Assembly (NCBI RefSeq): GCF_000374305.1
Contig: NZ_KB894095.1
Location: 496,001-560,000, forward strand
DNA: 64,000 nt
Source of the DNA: Actinomadura flavalba DSM 45200
Lineage (GTDB): Bacteria > Actinomycetota > Actinomycetes > Streptosporangiales > Streptosporangiaceae
Direction of reading: 5' to 3'
The notes below the pieces were generated by a model. The model did not search any database, had not been told where the DNA came from, and saw nothing but the letters and a program-made list of their open reading frames with translations. The translations under genes and the position numbers were made by a program. This document shows positions 44,057-52,082 of the stretch, in pieces; position 1 is the first letter of the stretch, and every line of letters begins with the position of its first letter.

Positions 44057-44935
44057 TCACGCCCTGGCGTGGGCGGCCCGCTCGCGGACGGCGGGCGCGA
44101 TCTCCAGCGCGAAGCTGGAGAGGTGGTCCGCCGGACCGGCGTAGAGGAACGTGTCGATGCCGTGGGTCAGCGCGAGGTCGGTGAGCTGGTCGACCCACTG
44201 CTCGACCGGGCCGCGCAGGAAGTCGCCGCCGCTGCGCTCCTCGATGCGGCCGTCGAGGATGTAGATGCGGCGCAGCTCGTCCGGGGAGCGGTCGGCGTGC
44301 TCGGCCGCCGCGTCCAGGCGGGCGTTCGCGTAGACCAGACGGTCCGGCGGGACGTACGGCGACGACGCGACCCAGCCGTCCGCGACCCCGCCCGTCAGCG
44401 CCAGCGACCGCGGGCCGGTGACGCCCAGCCAGAGCTGGATCGGGTGGACGGGCTCGGGCCCGGGCTGGGCGCCGTCCAGCCGGTAGTGGTCGCCGTCGAG
44501 GTGGAGTTCACTTCGGTCGCTCCACAGGCCCCGGACGACGCCGATCGCCTCCTCCAGCGCGGCGCGGGCCTCGGCGGCGGTGCGGCGCGGGCCGCCGTAC
44601 CCCTCGATCGCGTCCCAGAAGGCGCCCGCGCCCAGGCCGAGTTCGGCACGGCCGCCGCTCAGCACGTCCATGGACGCGATCGCCTTCGCCAGGACCGCCG
44701 GCGGGCGCAGCGGCAGCGACGCCACCGCCGGGAACACGTGCACGCGCGACGTCGCGCTCAGCACCGCCTGCATGAGCGTGAGCGTGTCCAGGAAGCGGCG
44801 CTGGTACGGATGGTCCTGGATGCCGATCAGGTCCAGTCCGTACCGGTCGGCGGCGTCGGCGGTGCCGAGCGGGTCCGCGTCCAGCTCGGGCGACAGGAAG
44901 TGCCCGAACGTGAGCGGACGGCCGTAATCCCCCAT
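44057..44935 (-). CDS. LLM-class flavin/F420-dependent oxidoreductase
   Basis: 292 residues. Luciferase-like TIM barrel: F-G-H-F-L-S-P-E near the start, I-Q-D-H-P-Y, and G-A-G-A-F-W-D-A-I. F420 or FMN as cofactor; substrate unknown. Differs from the G6PDH-related enzyme at 18480. The DUF2630 gene lies 11 bases upstream, so they may be co-transcribed. Confidence 0.85.
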   Translation of the reverse strand: MGDYGRPLTFGHFLSPELDADPLGTADAADRYGLDLIGIQDHPYQRRFLDTLTLMQAVLSATSRVHVFPAVASLPLRPPAVLAKAIASMDVLSGGRAELGLGAGAFWDAIEGYGGPRRTAAEARAALEEAIGVVRGLWSDRSELHLDGDHYRLDGAQPGPEPVHPIQLWLGVTGPRSLALTGGVADGWVASSPYVPPDRLVYANARLDAAAEHADRSPDELRRIYILDGRIEERSGGDFLRGPVEQWVDQLTDLALTHGIDTFLYAGPADHLSSFALEIAPAVRERAAHARA

Positions 44936-44946
44936 CGTCTACCCCA

Positions 44947-45195
44947 TCACTGCCAGTAGCCCTCGACCTCGCCCGCCGGGCGGGCCCGCGCGACGCCGGG
45001 GTCCTCCCCGGCGTCGCGACGGGCCCGGCGCTGCCGCAGCAGGTCCCAGCACTGGTCGAGCGCGCGCTCGACCTCCCGCATCCGGGCCTGCTCCTCGTCG
45101 GCGGACAGCTCGCCCCGCTCGTGCCGGGCGCGCAACTCCTGCTCCTCGGCGACAAAGCCGCTGATGCGGGTGAGGATGTCGGAGTCCTCCGCCAT
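44947..45195 (-). CDS. DUF2630 family small protein
   Basis: 82 residues, helical, with I-T... I-S-G-F-V-A-E-E-Q-E-L-R and D-Q-C-W-D-L-L-R-Q-R-R-A-R-R pattern of DUF2630. Function unknown. Only 2 bases separate it from the histone-like gene upstream. Confidence 0.82.
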   Translation of the reverse strand: MAEDSDILTRISGFVAEEQELRARHERGELSADEEQARMREVERALDQCWDLLRQRRARRDAGEDPGVARARPAGEVEGYWQ

Positions 45196-45197
45196 CG

Positions 45198-46067
45198 TCA
45201 GCGCCTCCCCTCGTCCGTCCGCTGCATGATGCGGCCGGACCGGGACGGCTGGATCATCTCCGCCTCGACCTTCGGCTCGACCATCGGGCCGGGCGGCGGC
45301 GTCCGCATCTTCGCCGACGCACCGTTCTTCCGGGTGGACGACGCCGTGGACTTCGCGGTGCGCGCCTTGGACGTGCTCGCCTTGGACGTGCCCGACTTGG
45401 CGGTGCTCGCCTTGACCCCGCCCGACTTGGCCGTGCCCGACTTCGCCGCGCTGGACTTGGTGCCGGACTTGGCCGTGCTCGCCTTCGACGTGCTCGCCTT
45501 GGACGTGCTCGCCTTGGCCGTGCCGGACTTGGCCGTGCCGGACTTGGCCGTGCCGCGCGTCGTGGACCCGGTGCCGAGCCGCGCGCGGCCCGGCGTCCGC
45601 GCGGACGAGCCGGACGAACCCGACCCGGACGACGACTGCCGGTCGATGACCTTCGCGGCGGCGCCCATCGCCTTGGCGGCGTCCGCCATGGCCTTCGTCG
45701 CCTCGGTCATCGCCTGCGTCATCGCCGTCATCGCGCGGACCGATCCCCCGGCCTTGGACGCGACCGACCGCATCTGCGTCGCCGCGGCCTTGGCCTGGTC
45801 GGCGGCCGCCGTGACCTTCGACCCGGCCGCCGAAGCGGCGGACGAGGCGGCGGACGACGCCCGGCGCGAACCGGTCGACTTCCCCGCCGTCGTACGCGGC
45901 GTGGTCTTGGCCGTCGACTTCGACGCGGTCTTCGGCTTGGACGCCGCCGGCTTCGACGACGTCCGCGCGCTCACCCCCGACCGTGACGCGGTCGCGGACG
46001 CGGCGGCGCTGGTCCGTTTGGCGGGCGCCTTGCGCTTGGACGTGGCGTTCTTCTTGGTGGTGGCCAC
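45198..46067 (-). CDS. Histone H1-like Lys/Ala/Ser/Thr-rich repeat protein
   Basis: 289 residues. Basic low-complexity N and C regions resemble the tails of bacterial histone-like proteins and eukaryotic H1. A central helical Ala/Met-rich segment (about 85-145) is followed by about 100 residues of T-A-K-S / T-S-K-A repeats. Probably binds DNA or RNA nonspecifically; this is composition-based. GTG 46067 start. Confidence 0.65.
   Translation of the reverse strand: MATTKKNATSKRKAPAKRTSAAASATASRSGVSARTSSKPAASKPKTASKSTAKTTPRTTAGKSTGSRRASSAASSAASAAGSKVTAAADQAKAAATQMRSVASKAGGSVRAMTAMTQAMTEATKAMADAAKAMGAAAKVIDRQSSSGSGSSGSSARTPGRARLGTGSTTRGTAKSGTAKSGTAKASTSKASTSKASTAKSGTKSSAAKSGTAKSGGVKASTAKSGTSKASTSKARTAKSTASSTRKNGASAKMRTPPPGPMVEPKVEAEMIQPSRSGRIMQRTDEGRR
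45345..45560. repeat. 15-bp coding repeat in the histone-like gene
   Basis: Units encoding G/S-T-A/S-K-S/A recur in near-perfect tandem (minus strand reading). Repeat number probably varies between strains. Confidence 0.7.
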
Positions 46068-46152
46068 TGATCTACCCCCGTTGCATGATCAGTTACGGGA
46101 GCAGATATTCCACAACCCGCGCCTCTTTACACCGAAGCGCAGCGAAAACGGA

Positions 46153-47004
46153 TCAGACGCCCACCGAGTGCCAGACCGTCTTGACCTCCAGGAACGCCGT
46201 CATCCGCGCCGTTCCGGGCTCGTCCGCCCAGTCGTCGCCGGTCGGCGCGAAGACGCGCTTGAGCGTGTCGGCGGCGGCCTCCTCCAGCGCCGTCACCGCG
46301 TCGGCGGCGACGCCCGCGAGGTCGAGCGCGTCGACGTCGCCGTGCGAGGCGAGCCACGGCGCCAGCTCCGCGCGCCGCCCCGTCAGCAGGTTGACGACGC
46401 CGCCCGGCAGGTCGGACGTCGCCAGCACCTCCGCGAACGTGATCGCGGGCAGCGGCGCGGGCTCGGACGCGAGCACGACGGCCGTGTTCCCCGACACGAT
46501 CACCGGCGCGACGACGGACACGAGCCCGAGCAGCGGCGAGTCCGGCGCGACGACGCCGACGACGCCCGTCGGCTCGGGCGTCGAGAAGTTGAAGAACGGC
46601 CCCGACACCGGGTTGGCCGACCCGCCGACGGCGGCGAGCTTGTCGGCCCACCCCGCGTACCAGACGAGCCGGTCGACGGCGGCGTCGACCTCGGCGCCCG
46701 CCGCGTCCTTGCCGAGCCCGGCGTCGCGCAGCTCGGCGACGAACTGCGCCCGCCGCCCCTCCAGCATCTCCGCGATCCGGTAGAGGATCTGCCCCCGGTT
46801 GTAGGGGGTGCGGCCGGACCAGCCGCCGAACGCCTTGCGCGCGGCGACGACGGCGTCCCGGACGTCCTTGCGCGACGCCCGCGCCGCGTGCGCGAGGAAC
46901 CGGCCCTTGGCGTCGGTCACGGGGTACGCCCTTCCGGACTCCGACCGGGGGAAAGCGCCCCCGATGTAGAGCTTGTACGTCTTGCGAACGTCGAGCCTAG
47001 ACAT
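46153..47004 (-). CDS. Short aldehyde-dehydrogenase-like protein, probable pseudoenzyme
   Basis: 283 residues, against about 480 for a full ALDH. The N-terminal NAD-binding part is recognisable, but the usual P-W-N-F-P motif reads A-P-D-S-P, the L-E-L-G-G-K glutamate is absent, and the protein ends before the catalytic Cys region. It overlaps the full-length ALDH stop by 8 bases. This full/short ALDH pair behind deoC is seen in other actinomycetes, so it is probably a conserved partner rather than a decayed gene. Confidence 0.75.
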   Translation of the reverse strand: MSRLDVRKTYKLYIGGAFPRSESGRAYPVTDAKGRFLAHAARASRKDVRDAVVAARKAFGGWSGRTPYNRGQILYRIAEMLEGRRAQFVAELRDAGLGKDAAGAEVDAAVDRLVWYAGWADKLAAVGGSANPVSGPFFNFSTPEPTGVVGVVAPDSPLLGLVSVVAPVIVSGNTAVVLASEPAPLPAITFAEVLATSDLPGGVVNLLTGRRAELAPWLASHGDVDALDLAGVAADAVTALEEAAADTLKRVFAPTGDDWADEPGTARMTAFLEVKTVWHSVGV

Positions 47005-48427
47005 GCAGGTACGCCTCCAGCCCGTGACGTCCGCCCTCGCGGCCGTAACCGGACTCCTTGTAGCCGCCGAACGGCGAAGCCGGGTCGAACTTGTTGAACG
47101 TGTTGGCCCAGACGACGCCCGCGCGCAGCCGCTGCGCGACCCACAGGGTGCGCGAGCCCTTCTCCGACCAGACGCCCGCCGACAGCCCGTAGGGCGTGTT
47201 GTTGGCCTTCTCGACGGCCTCGGCCGGGGTGCGGAACGTCAGCACCGACAGCACCGGCCCGAAGATCTCCTCGCGGGCCACGCGGTGCGACTGCGCGACG
47301 CCGGTGAAGATCGTCGGCGCGAACCAGAAGCCGCGCGACGGCAGCTCGCAGGCGGGCGACCAGCGCCGCGCGCCCTCGGCCTCGCCCGCGTCGGCCAGCT
47401 CGCGGATGCGGGCGAGCTGCGCGGCGGAGTTGATCGCGCCGACGTCGGTGTTCTTGTCGAGCGGGTCACCGACGCGCAGCGTGGAGACGCGGGCGCGCAG
47501 CCGCTCCAGGAACTCGTCCGCGACGGTCTCCTGGACGAGCAGCCGCGACCCGGCGCAGCACACGTGCCCCTGGTTGAAGAAGATCCCGTTCACGACGCCC
47601 TCGACGGCCTGGTCGAGCGCGGCGTCGTCGAACACGATGTTGGCGGCCTTGCCGCCGAGTTCCAGGGTGAGGCGGCGGCCGGTGCCCGCGAGCGTCCGGG
47701 CGATCGACCGGCCGACGGCGGTGGAGCCGGTGAAGGCGACCTTGTCGACGCCGGGGTGCGCGGCCAGCAGCGCGCCCGTCTCGCCCGCGCCGGTGACGAT
47801 GTTGACGACGCCGGGCGGCAGCTCGGCCTGGCGGCACAGGTCGGCGAAGGCCAGCGCGGTCAGCGGCGTGGTCTCGGCGGGCTTGAGGACGACGGTGTTG
47901 CCGCCCGCCAGCGCCGGGGCGATCTTCCACGCGAGCATGAGCAGCGGGAAGTTCCACGGGATGATCTGGGCGGCGACGCCGAGCGGGCGCGGCGCCGGGC
48001 CGAGGCCCGCGTACTCCAGCTTGTCGGCCCAGCCCGCGTAGTAGAAGAAGTGCGCGGCGACGAGCGGCAGGTCGACGTCGCGGGACTCGCGGATCGGCTT
48101 GCCGTTGTCGATCGACTCCAGCACGGCCAGCTCGCGCGACCGCTCCTGCACCAGCCGCGCGATGCGGAACAGGTACTTGGCGCGCTCGCGGCCCGGCATC
48201 GGGCCCCACACCTTCTCCTGCGCGGCGCGGGCGGCGGCGACGGCGCGGTCCACGTCGGACGCGTCGGCCGACGCGATCTCGGCCAGGGGTTCCTCGGTGG
48301 CGGGGTCGATCGTCTTGAACGGCTCGCCGTGGCCGTCGGTGAAGGCGCCGTCGACGAACAGACCGTAGGACGGCCGGATGTCGACGACGTCCCGCGACTC
48401 GGGAGCGGGTGCGTAGGCGAAGTCCAT
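46997..48427 (-). CDS. Aldehyde dehydrogenase
   Basis: 476 residues. Catalytic set intact: P-W-N-F-P (Asn), L-E-L-G-G-K (Glu) and [10 protein letters not shown] (Cys). NAD(P)-dependent oxidation of an aldehyde, likely acetaldehyde or a product of the adjacent DeoC step, by gene order. Starts 6 bases after the deoC stop and overlaps the short ALDH gene. Confidence 0.9.
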   Translation of the reverse strand: MDFAYAPAPESRDVVDIRPSYGLFVDGAFTDGHGEPFKTIDPATEEPLAEIASADASDVDRAVAAARAAQEKVWGPMPGRERAKYLFRIARLVQERSRELAVLESIDNGKPIRESRDVDLPLVAAHFFYYAGWADKLEYAGLGPAPRPLGVAAQIIPWNFPLLMLAWKIAPALAGGNTVVLKPAETTPLTALAFADLCRQAELPPGVVNIVTGAGETGALLAAHPGVDKVAFTGSTAVGRSIARTLAGTGRRLTLELGGKAANIVFDDAALDQAVEGVVNGIFFNQGHVCCAGSRLLVQETVADEFLERLRARVSTLRVGDPLDKNTDVGAINSAAQLARIRELADAGEAEGARRWSPACELPSRGFWFAPTIFTGVAQSHRVAREEIFGPVLSVLTFRTPAEAVEKANNTPYGLSAGVWSEKGSRTLWVAQRLRAGVVWANTFNKFDPASPFGGYKESGYGREGGRHGLEAYLHV

Positions 48428-48432
48428 GTCCC

Positions 48433-49362
48433 TCAGTCCAGCGTGAAGTGGTCGGGGTCGGCATAGGCGCCGGTCGCGCGCCTGCGGCGCTGCATGAGCA
48501 GGTCGTTGAGGAGGCTGGAGGCGCCGAGGCGGAACCAGTCGGGGGTGAGCCAGTCGGGTCCGGCGGTCTCGTTGACCAGGACCAGGTACTTGATGGCGTC
48601 CTTGGTGGTGCGGATGCCTCCGGCGGGCTTCACGCCGACCTGGCGCCCGGTCTGCGCGCGGTAGTCGCGGACGGCCTCCAGCATGACGAGCGTCACGGGC
48701 AGCGTCGCGGCGGGGGCGACCTTGCCGGTGGAGGTCTTGATGAAGTCGGCTCCGGCGCGCATCGCGAGCCAGGACGCGCGGCGCACGTTGTCGTAGGTGA
48801 CGAGTTCGCCGGTCTCGAAGATGACCTTGAGGTGGGCGTCGCCGCACGCCTCCTTGGTGGCGACGATCTCCTCGTAGACCTTGGCGTAGTCGCCGGAGAG
48901 GAACGCGCCCCGGTCGATGACCATGTCGATCTCGCTCGCCCCGGCCGCGACGGCGGCGCGGGTGTCGGCCAGCTTGGCGTCCATCGGCGCGCGCCCGGAC
49001 GGGAACGCCGTCGCGACGCTGGCGACGCCGATGCCGGTGCCGCGCAGCGCGTCGACGGCGTCCGCGACCCGGTCGGGGTAGACGCAGACGGCGGCGACCT
49101 TCGGCACGCTCGGGTCGGCGGGGTCGGGCTGGGCCGCCTTGGCGCACAGCGCCCGGACCTTCCCGGGGGTGTCCGCGCCCTCCAGCGTGGTGAGGTCGAC
49201 CATGGTGATCGCGAGGTCGATGGCGGCGGCCTTGGCGTCCGCCTTGACGGAACGGGTGGCCAGCCGCGCGGCGCGCTCGTCCGCGCCGACCTGGTCGACG
49301 CCGGGCAGCCCGTGCAGGTAGGCGCGCAGCTCGGCGCCGCTCAGTGAAGTCTCCGTTGACAC
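48433..49362 (-). CDS. deoC: Deoxyribose-phosphate aldolase
   Basis: 309 residues. Splits 2-deoxyribose 5-phosphate into glyceraldehyde 3-phosphate and acetaldehyde. The Schiff-base lysine is in [10 protein letters not shown], with the second lysine in V-K-P-A-G-G-I-R. Longer N terminus than E. coli DeoC. GTG 49362. First gene of a deoC-ALDH-ALDH operon for nucleoside salvage. Confidence 0.9.
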   Translation of the reverse strand: MSTETSLSGAELRAYLHGLPGVDQVGADERAARLATRSVKADAKAAAIDLAITMVDLTTLEGADTPGKVRALCAKAAQPDPADPSVPKVAAVCVYPDRVADAVDALRGTGIGVASVATAFPSGRAPMDAKLADTRAAVAAGASEIDMVIDRGAFLSGDYAKVYEEIVATKEACGDAHLKVIFETGELVTYDNVRRASWLAMRAGADFIKTSTGKVAPAATLPVTLVMLEAVRDYRAQTGRQVGVKPAGGIRTTKDAIKYLVLVNETAGPDWLTPDWFRLGASSLLNDLLMQRRRRATGAYADPDHFTLD

Positions 49363-49476
49363 GTCTCCAGCATCACCGATACTCGCCGCTGGACAAAACC
49401 GGCAGCATCCCGTTTCGGTCACGGAGCGGCACCGCGCCCGTGACACGGCGGAGACCTGCGCCGTCGTGTACATACT

Positions 49477-49488
49477 TGTCGCGCGACA
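49477..49488. promoter_or_regulatory. 12-bp palindrome TGTCGCGCGACA
   Basis: A perfect palindrome in the divergent gap between deoC and the SpoIIE gene; candidate operator for either gene. Confidence 0.35.
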
Positions 49489-49536
49489 CATATTCTCTGA
49501 TACCCAGCCGTACCGACCCGAGAGCGAGGTGATCCG

Positions 49537-51297
49537 TTGCTCAGGGTCCGCCGTGCCCCGCCCGCCGATCCCCCGGCCGACTGGGCCGACGCCGTCCACC
49601 GCCTGTGGCGGCGCGCGGCCGAGGCCGAGGACGTCACCGACCTCGCCACCGAGCTGTACGACCTGCTGCTCGCCTGGCCCGGCGTCCTCGTCGTCGCCGG
49701 GACGCGGTACGACGAACGGGACCGGCCCCGCTACACCCGCAGCGGCACCGGGGCGCCCGAGCGGCCGAAGGTTCACGCCGGGTCCGGGCGCCGGGTGCCG
49801 GAGCGGCGGCCCGCGCGGGCGTTTCAGCTCGTCCGGCATGACGTCGCGGATCTGGCGGAGGACGCGTGGCCGGAGCTGCCGCTGCTGCGCGACGCCGCCG
49901 CGCGCACCGCGCTGGAGTGCCGGTTCGCGCTGCCCGGTGACGACTGGGGCACGCTCACGCTGGGACTGGCCTCCCGGTCGGCCGCCACCGACGGACTGCG
50001 CCGCGCCCTGCGGCAGATCGCGGAGATCGTCGCCGCGTGCGCGCGGCGGCTCGCCGCCGACCGGGCGGACGAGCTGCGCAGCGCCCGCGACGCCATCCTG
50101 GCCGAGGCGTCCTTGCAGATGGGCGCCTCCCTGGACATCACCGAGACGCTCCGGCACGTGTCGCGCATCGCCGTCCCGGCCGTCGCCGAGGGCTGCCTGA
50201 TCCACCTGCGCACGGACGGCGAGCTGTCCTGCGTCGCCGTCGCCCACGTGGACGCCCGGCGCCGGAGCGCCCTGCCCGCCCCCGGCCCCGTCGACCCCGC
50301 GCTCGGCCGGGTGCTGGCCGCCGCCGGACGCCGCACCGGCACGTCCCGGCTGGAGGGGCCCGTCCTGGCGACGGCGCCGTTCGACGCGCTCGGCGGCGGC
50401 GCGCTCGCCGCCGTGACCGTCACGCCGCTGCGCGCGCGGGGCCGCGCGCTCGGCACCGTCACGTTCCTGTACGGCACCGCAGCGGGCGCCATGCCCGACA
50501 TCGCCTTCCTGGACGACCTCGGCCACCGCGCCGCCCTCGCCATCGACAACGCCTCCCTGTACGAGCAGCGGCGGCGCCACGTCATCTCGCTCCAGGAACA
50601 CCTGCTGCCGCCGTCGCTGCCCGACGTGCCCGGCGTCGCGCTCGGCGCCTGCTACCGCGTCGCGGACCCCGGCCTTGAGGTGGGCGGCGACTTCTACGAC
50701 GCCGTCCCCGGCCCGGCCGGGGGGACGTCGCTCATGGTCGGGGACGTGTGCGGGCGCGGCGCCCAGGCCGCCGCGATGACCGGGCTCGCCCGGCACACGC
50801 TGCGCACCCTGCTGGAGGACGGCGCCCCGGCGGAGGCGGCGCTGTCGCGGCTGAACCGCTCGCTGATCAACGCGGCGGCCAGCCGGTTCATGACGGCCGT
50901 CGTGGCGTCGGTGACGCCGGACGGCGACGGCCTCGCCGTCCGGCACGTCAACGCCGGGCATCCCGCACCCGTCGTGCTGCGCGCCGACGGGACCGTCGAG
51001 TTCTGGCACGACCCGGGGGTGCTGCTCGGCGTCCTGGACGACGTGACCTACGAGCCCGCCGCGCGGAGGCTCGGCCCCGGCGACACCCTCGTGCTCTACA
51101 CCGACGGGCTCACCGAGGCGCGCGCCACCGGCGGCGGGTTCTTCGAGGCCGTCCTGCCGGAGCGGCTGGCGGCGCTGGCCGGGCTCGACGCCGCGACGCT
51201 GGCCGCCCGGCTCGTCGAGGACGCCGTCGCCTTCCGCGGCGAGGGGTCCGACGACATCGCCGTGCTCGTCGCCCAGCCCGCCGGGGGGCGCGGCTAG
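49537..51297 (+). CDS. GAF-SpoIIE (PP2C-type) protein phosphatase
   Basis: 586 residues from TTG 49537 (GAGCGAGG upstream). GAF domain near 190-345 and SpoIIE phosphatase near 360-580 with L-E-V-G-G-D-F-Y-D, G-D-V-C-G-R-G, Y-T-D-G-L-T-E and S-D-D-I-A motifs. Likely dephosphorylates an anti-anti-sigma factor. The N-terminal 180 residues are a second, weaker GAF-like region. Shares a CTAG stop with the convergent PIN gene. Confidence 0.87.
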   Translation: MLRVRRAPPADPPADWADAVHRLWRRAAEAEDVTDLATELYDLLLAWPGVLVVAGTRYDERDRPRYTRSGTGAPERPKVHAGSGRRVPERRPARAFQLVRHDVADLAEDAWPELPLLRDAAARTALECRFALPGDDWGTLTLGLASRSAATDGLRRALRQIAEIVAACARRLAADRADELRSARDAILAEASLQMGASLDITETLRHVSRIAVPAVAEGCLIHLRTDGELSCVAVAHVDARRRSALPAPGPVDPALGRVLAAAGRRTGTSRLEGPVLATAPFDALGGGALAAVTVTPLRARGRALGTVTFLYGTAAGAMPDIAFLDDLGHRAALAIDNASLYEQRRRHVISLQEHLLPPSLPDVPGVALGACYRVADPGLEVGGDFYDAVPGPAGGTSLMVGDVCGRGAQAAAMTGLARHTLRTLLEDGAPAEAALSRLNRSLINAAASRFMTAVVASVTPDGDGLAVRHVNAGHPAPVVLRADGTVEFWHDPGVLLGVLDDVTYEPAARRLGPGDTLVLYTDGLTEARATGGGFFEAVLPERLAALAGLDAATLAARLVEDAVAFRGEGSDDIAVLVAQPAGGRG

Positions 51298-51683
51298 GGG
51301 ATCGCCTCGACGCGGACGCCGGGGAGGCGGGCGTAGGAGTCGGGGACGGCGGTGATGAGGGGCCAGCGGCGCCAGCGGGCGGACCAGGCGGCCTGCGCCT
51401 CGTCGGTGCCGAGGTGGGTGGCGGTGGCGGTGAGGGTGCCGACCTGCTCGGCGATGACGTGGTCGAGGTCGTCCACGTGGATGACCTGCATGTTGGGGAG
51501 GCGGCTCAGCACCGGGCGGCCGTGGTCGGGGACGAGCTGCCAGGCGCGGGTGAGCGCGGCGGCGGGGACGACCAGCGACTCGTGCTGGGCGATGGAGGCG
51601 CGCAGCCGGGCGCGGACGTAGACGGTCTTACCGGTGGCGAGGTCGAGCAGCGCGGTCGTGTCGAGGACGTGCCCGGTGATCAC
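51294..51683 (-). CDS. PIN-domain toxin-like protein (VapC-like)
   Basis: 129 residues. D-T-T-A-L-L-D-L near the N terminus carries the first PIN acidic residue; T-A-T-A-T-H-L-G-T-D near 85 may carry others, although the usual second and third acids are not clear. PIN toxins are Mg-dependent RNases. GTG 51683 overlaps the antitoxin stop. Toxin activity needs the acids, so it is likely but not certain. Confidence 0.75.
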   Translation of the reverse strand: MITGHVLDTTALLDLATGKTVYVRARLRASIAQHESLVVPAAALTRAWQLVPDHGRPVLSRLPNMQVIHVDDLDHVIAEQVGTLTATATHLGTDEAQAAWSARWRRWPLITAVPDSYARLPGVRVEAIP

Positions 51684-51919
51684 GCGACATCACGGTCGCG
51701 GACCTCCGCGCCGGCGAGCAGGTTCTCCACCAGGGCCCGTTCGTCGGGGCCGGGCGGGCCGAACAGCTCGTCCATGGCGGTGGCGTCCTTGAGGTAGGCG
51801 AGCTTGAGCCGCGCGCCGTCGGCGAGGAACCCGGACACCGACGCGATCTTCTTGTCCTCGACCAGCGCCTTCAGCGTGGCGAGCAGATCGTCCGGGATGC
51901 TGACATTGGTCCGAGCCAT
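51680..51919 (-). CDS. Ribbon-helix-helix antitoxin-like protein (VapB/CopG-like)
   Basis: 79 residues. N-terminal M-A-R-T-N-V-S-I-P-D-D-L-L is a typical RHH strand/helix start; the acidic C terminus would cap the toxin. ATG 51919 lies just downstream of an inverted repeat, expected for autoregulation. Coupled with the PIN gene by a GTGA overlap. Confidence 0.78.
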   Translation of the reverse strand: MARTNVSIPDDLLATLKALVEDKKIASVSGFLADGARLKLAYLKDATAMDELFGPPGPDERALVENLLAGAEVRDRDVA

Positions 51920-51929
51920 GCTCCGAATG

Positions 51930-51959
51930 ATACACACTCGGTGGCGCGAGAGTGTGTAT
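51930..51959. promoter_or_regulatory. Operator-like inverted repeat of the toxin-antitoxin pair
   Basis: ATACACACTC (51930-51939) and GAGTGTGTAT (51950-51959), perfect 10-bp arms with a 10-base spacer, 11-40 bases before the antitoxin ATG. This fits RHH antitoxin binding at its own promoter. Confidence 0.65.
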
Positions 51960-52082
51960 ACCTCGCTCAAACATCGCCCCGGAAATCCGCACCGGAGGAC
52001 GACTTCCGGTGCGGCCGTATAGCGGCCGTATACACGCGAACCCCCGGGTCAGGGCCGCGTCGCCCGATAATTCAGGAGCGAT

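Noticed and set aside
46153..48427. One ALDH gene split by a frameshift
   Set aside because: The upstream gene is complete with all catalytic motifs; the second has its own start and an N-terminal ALDH region, so they are two genes.
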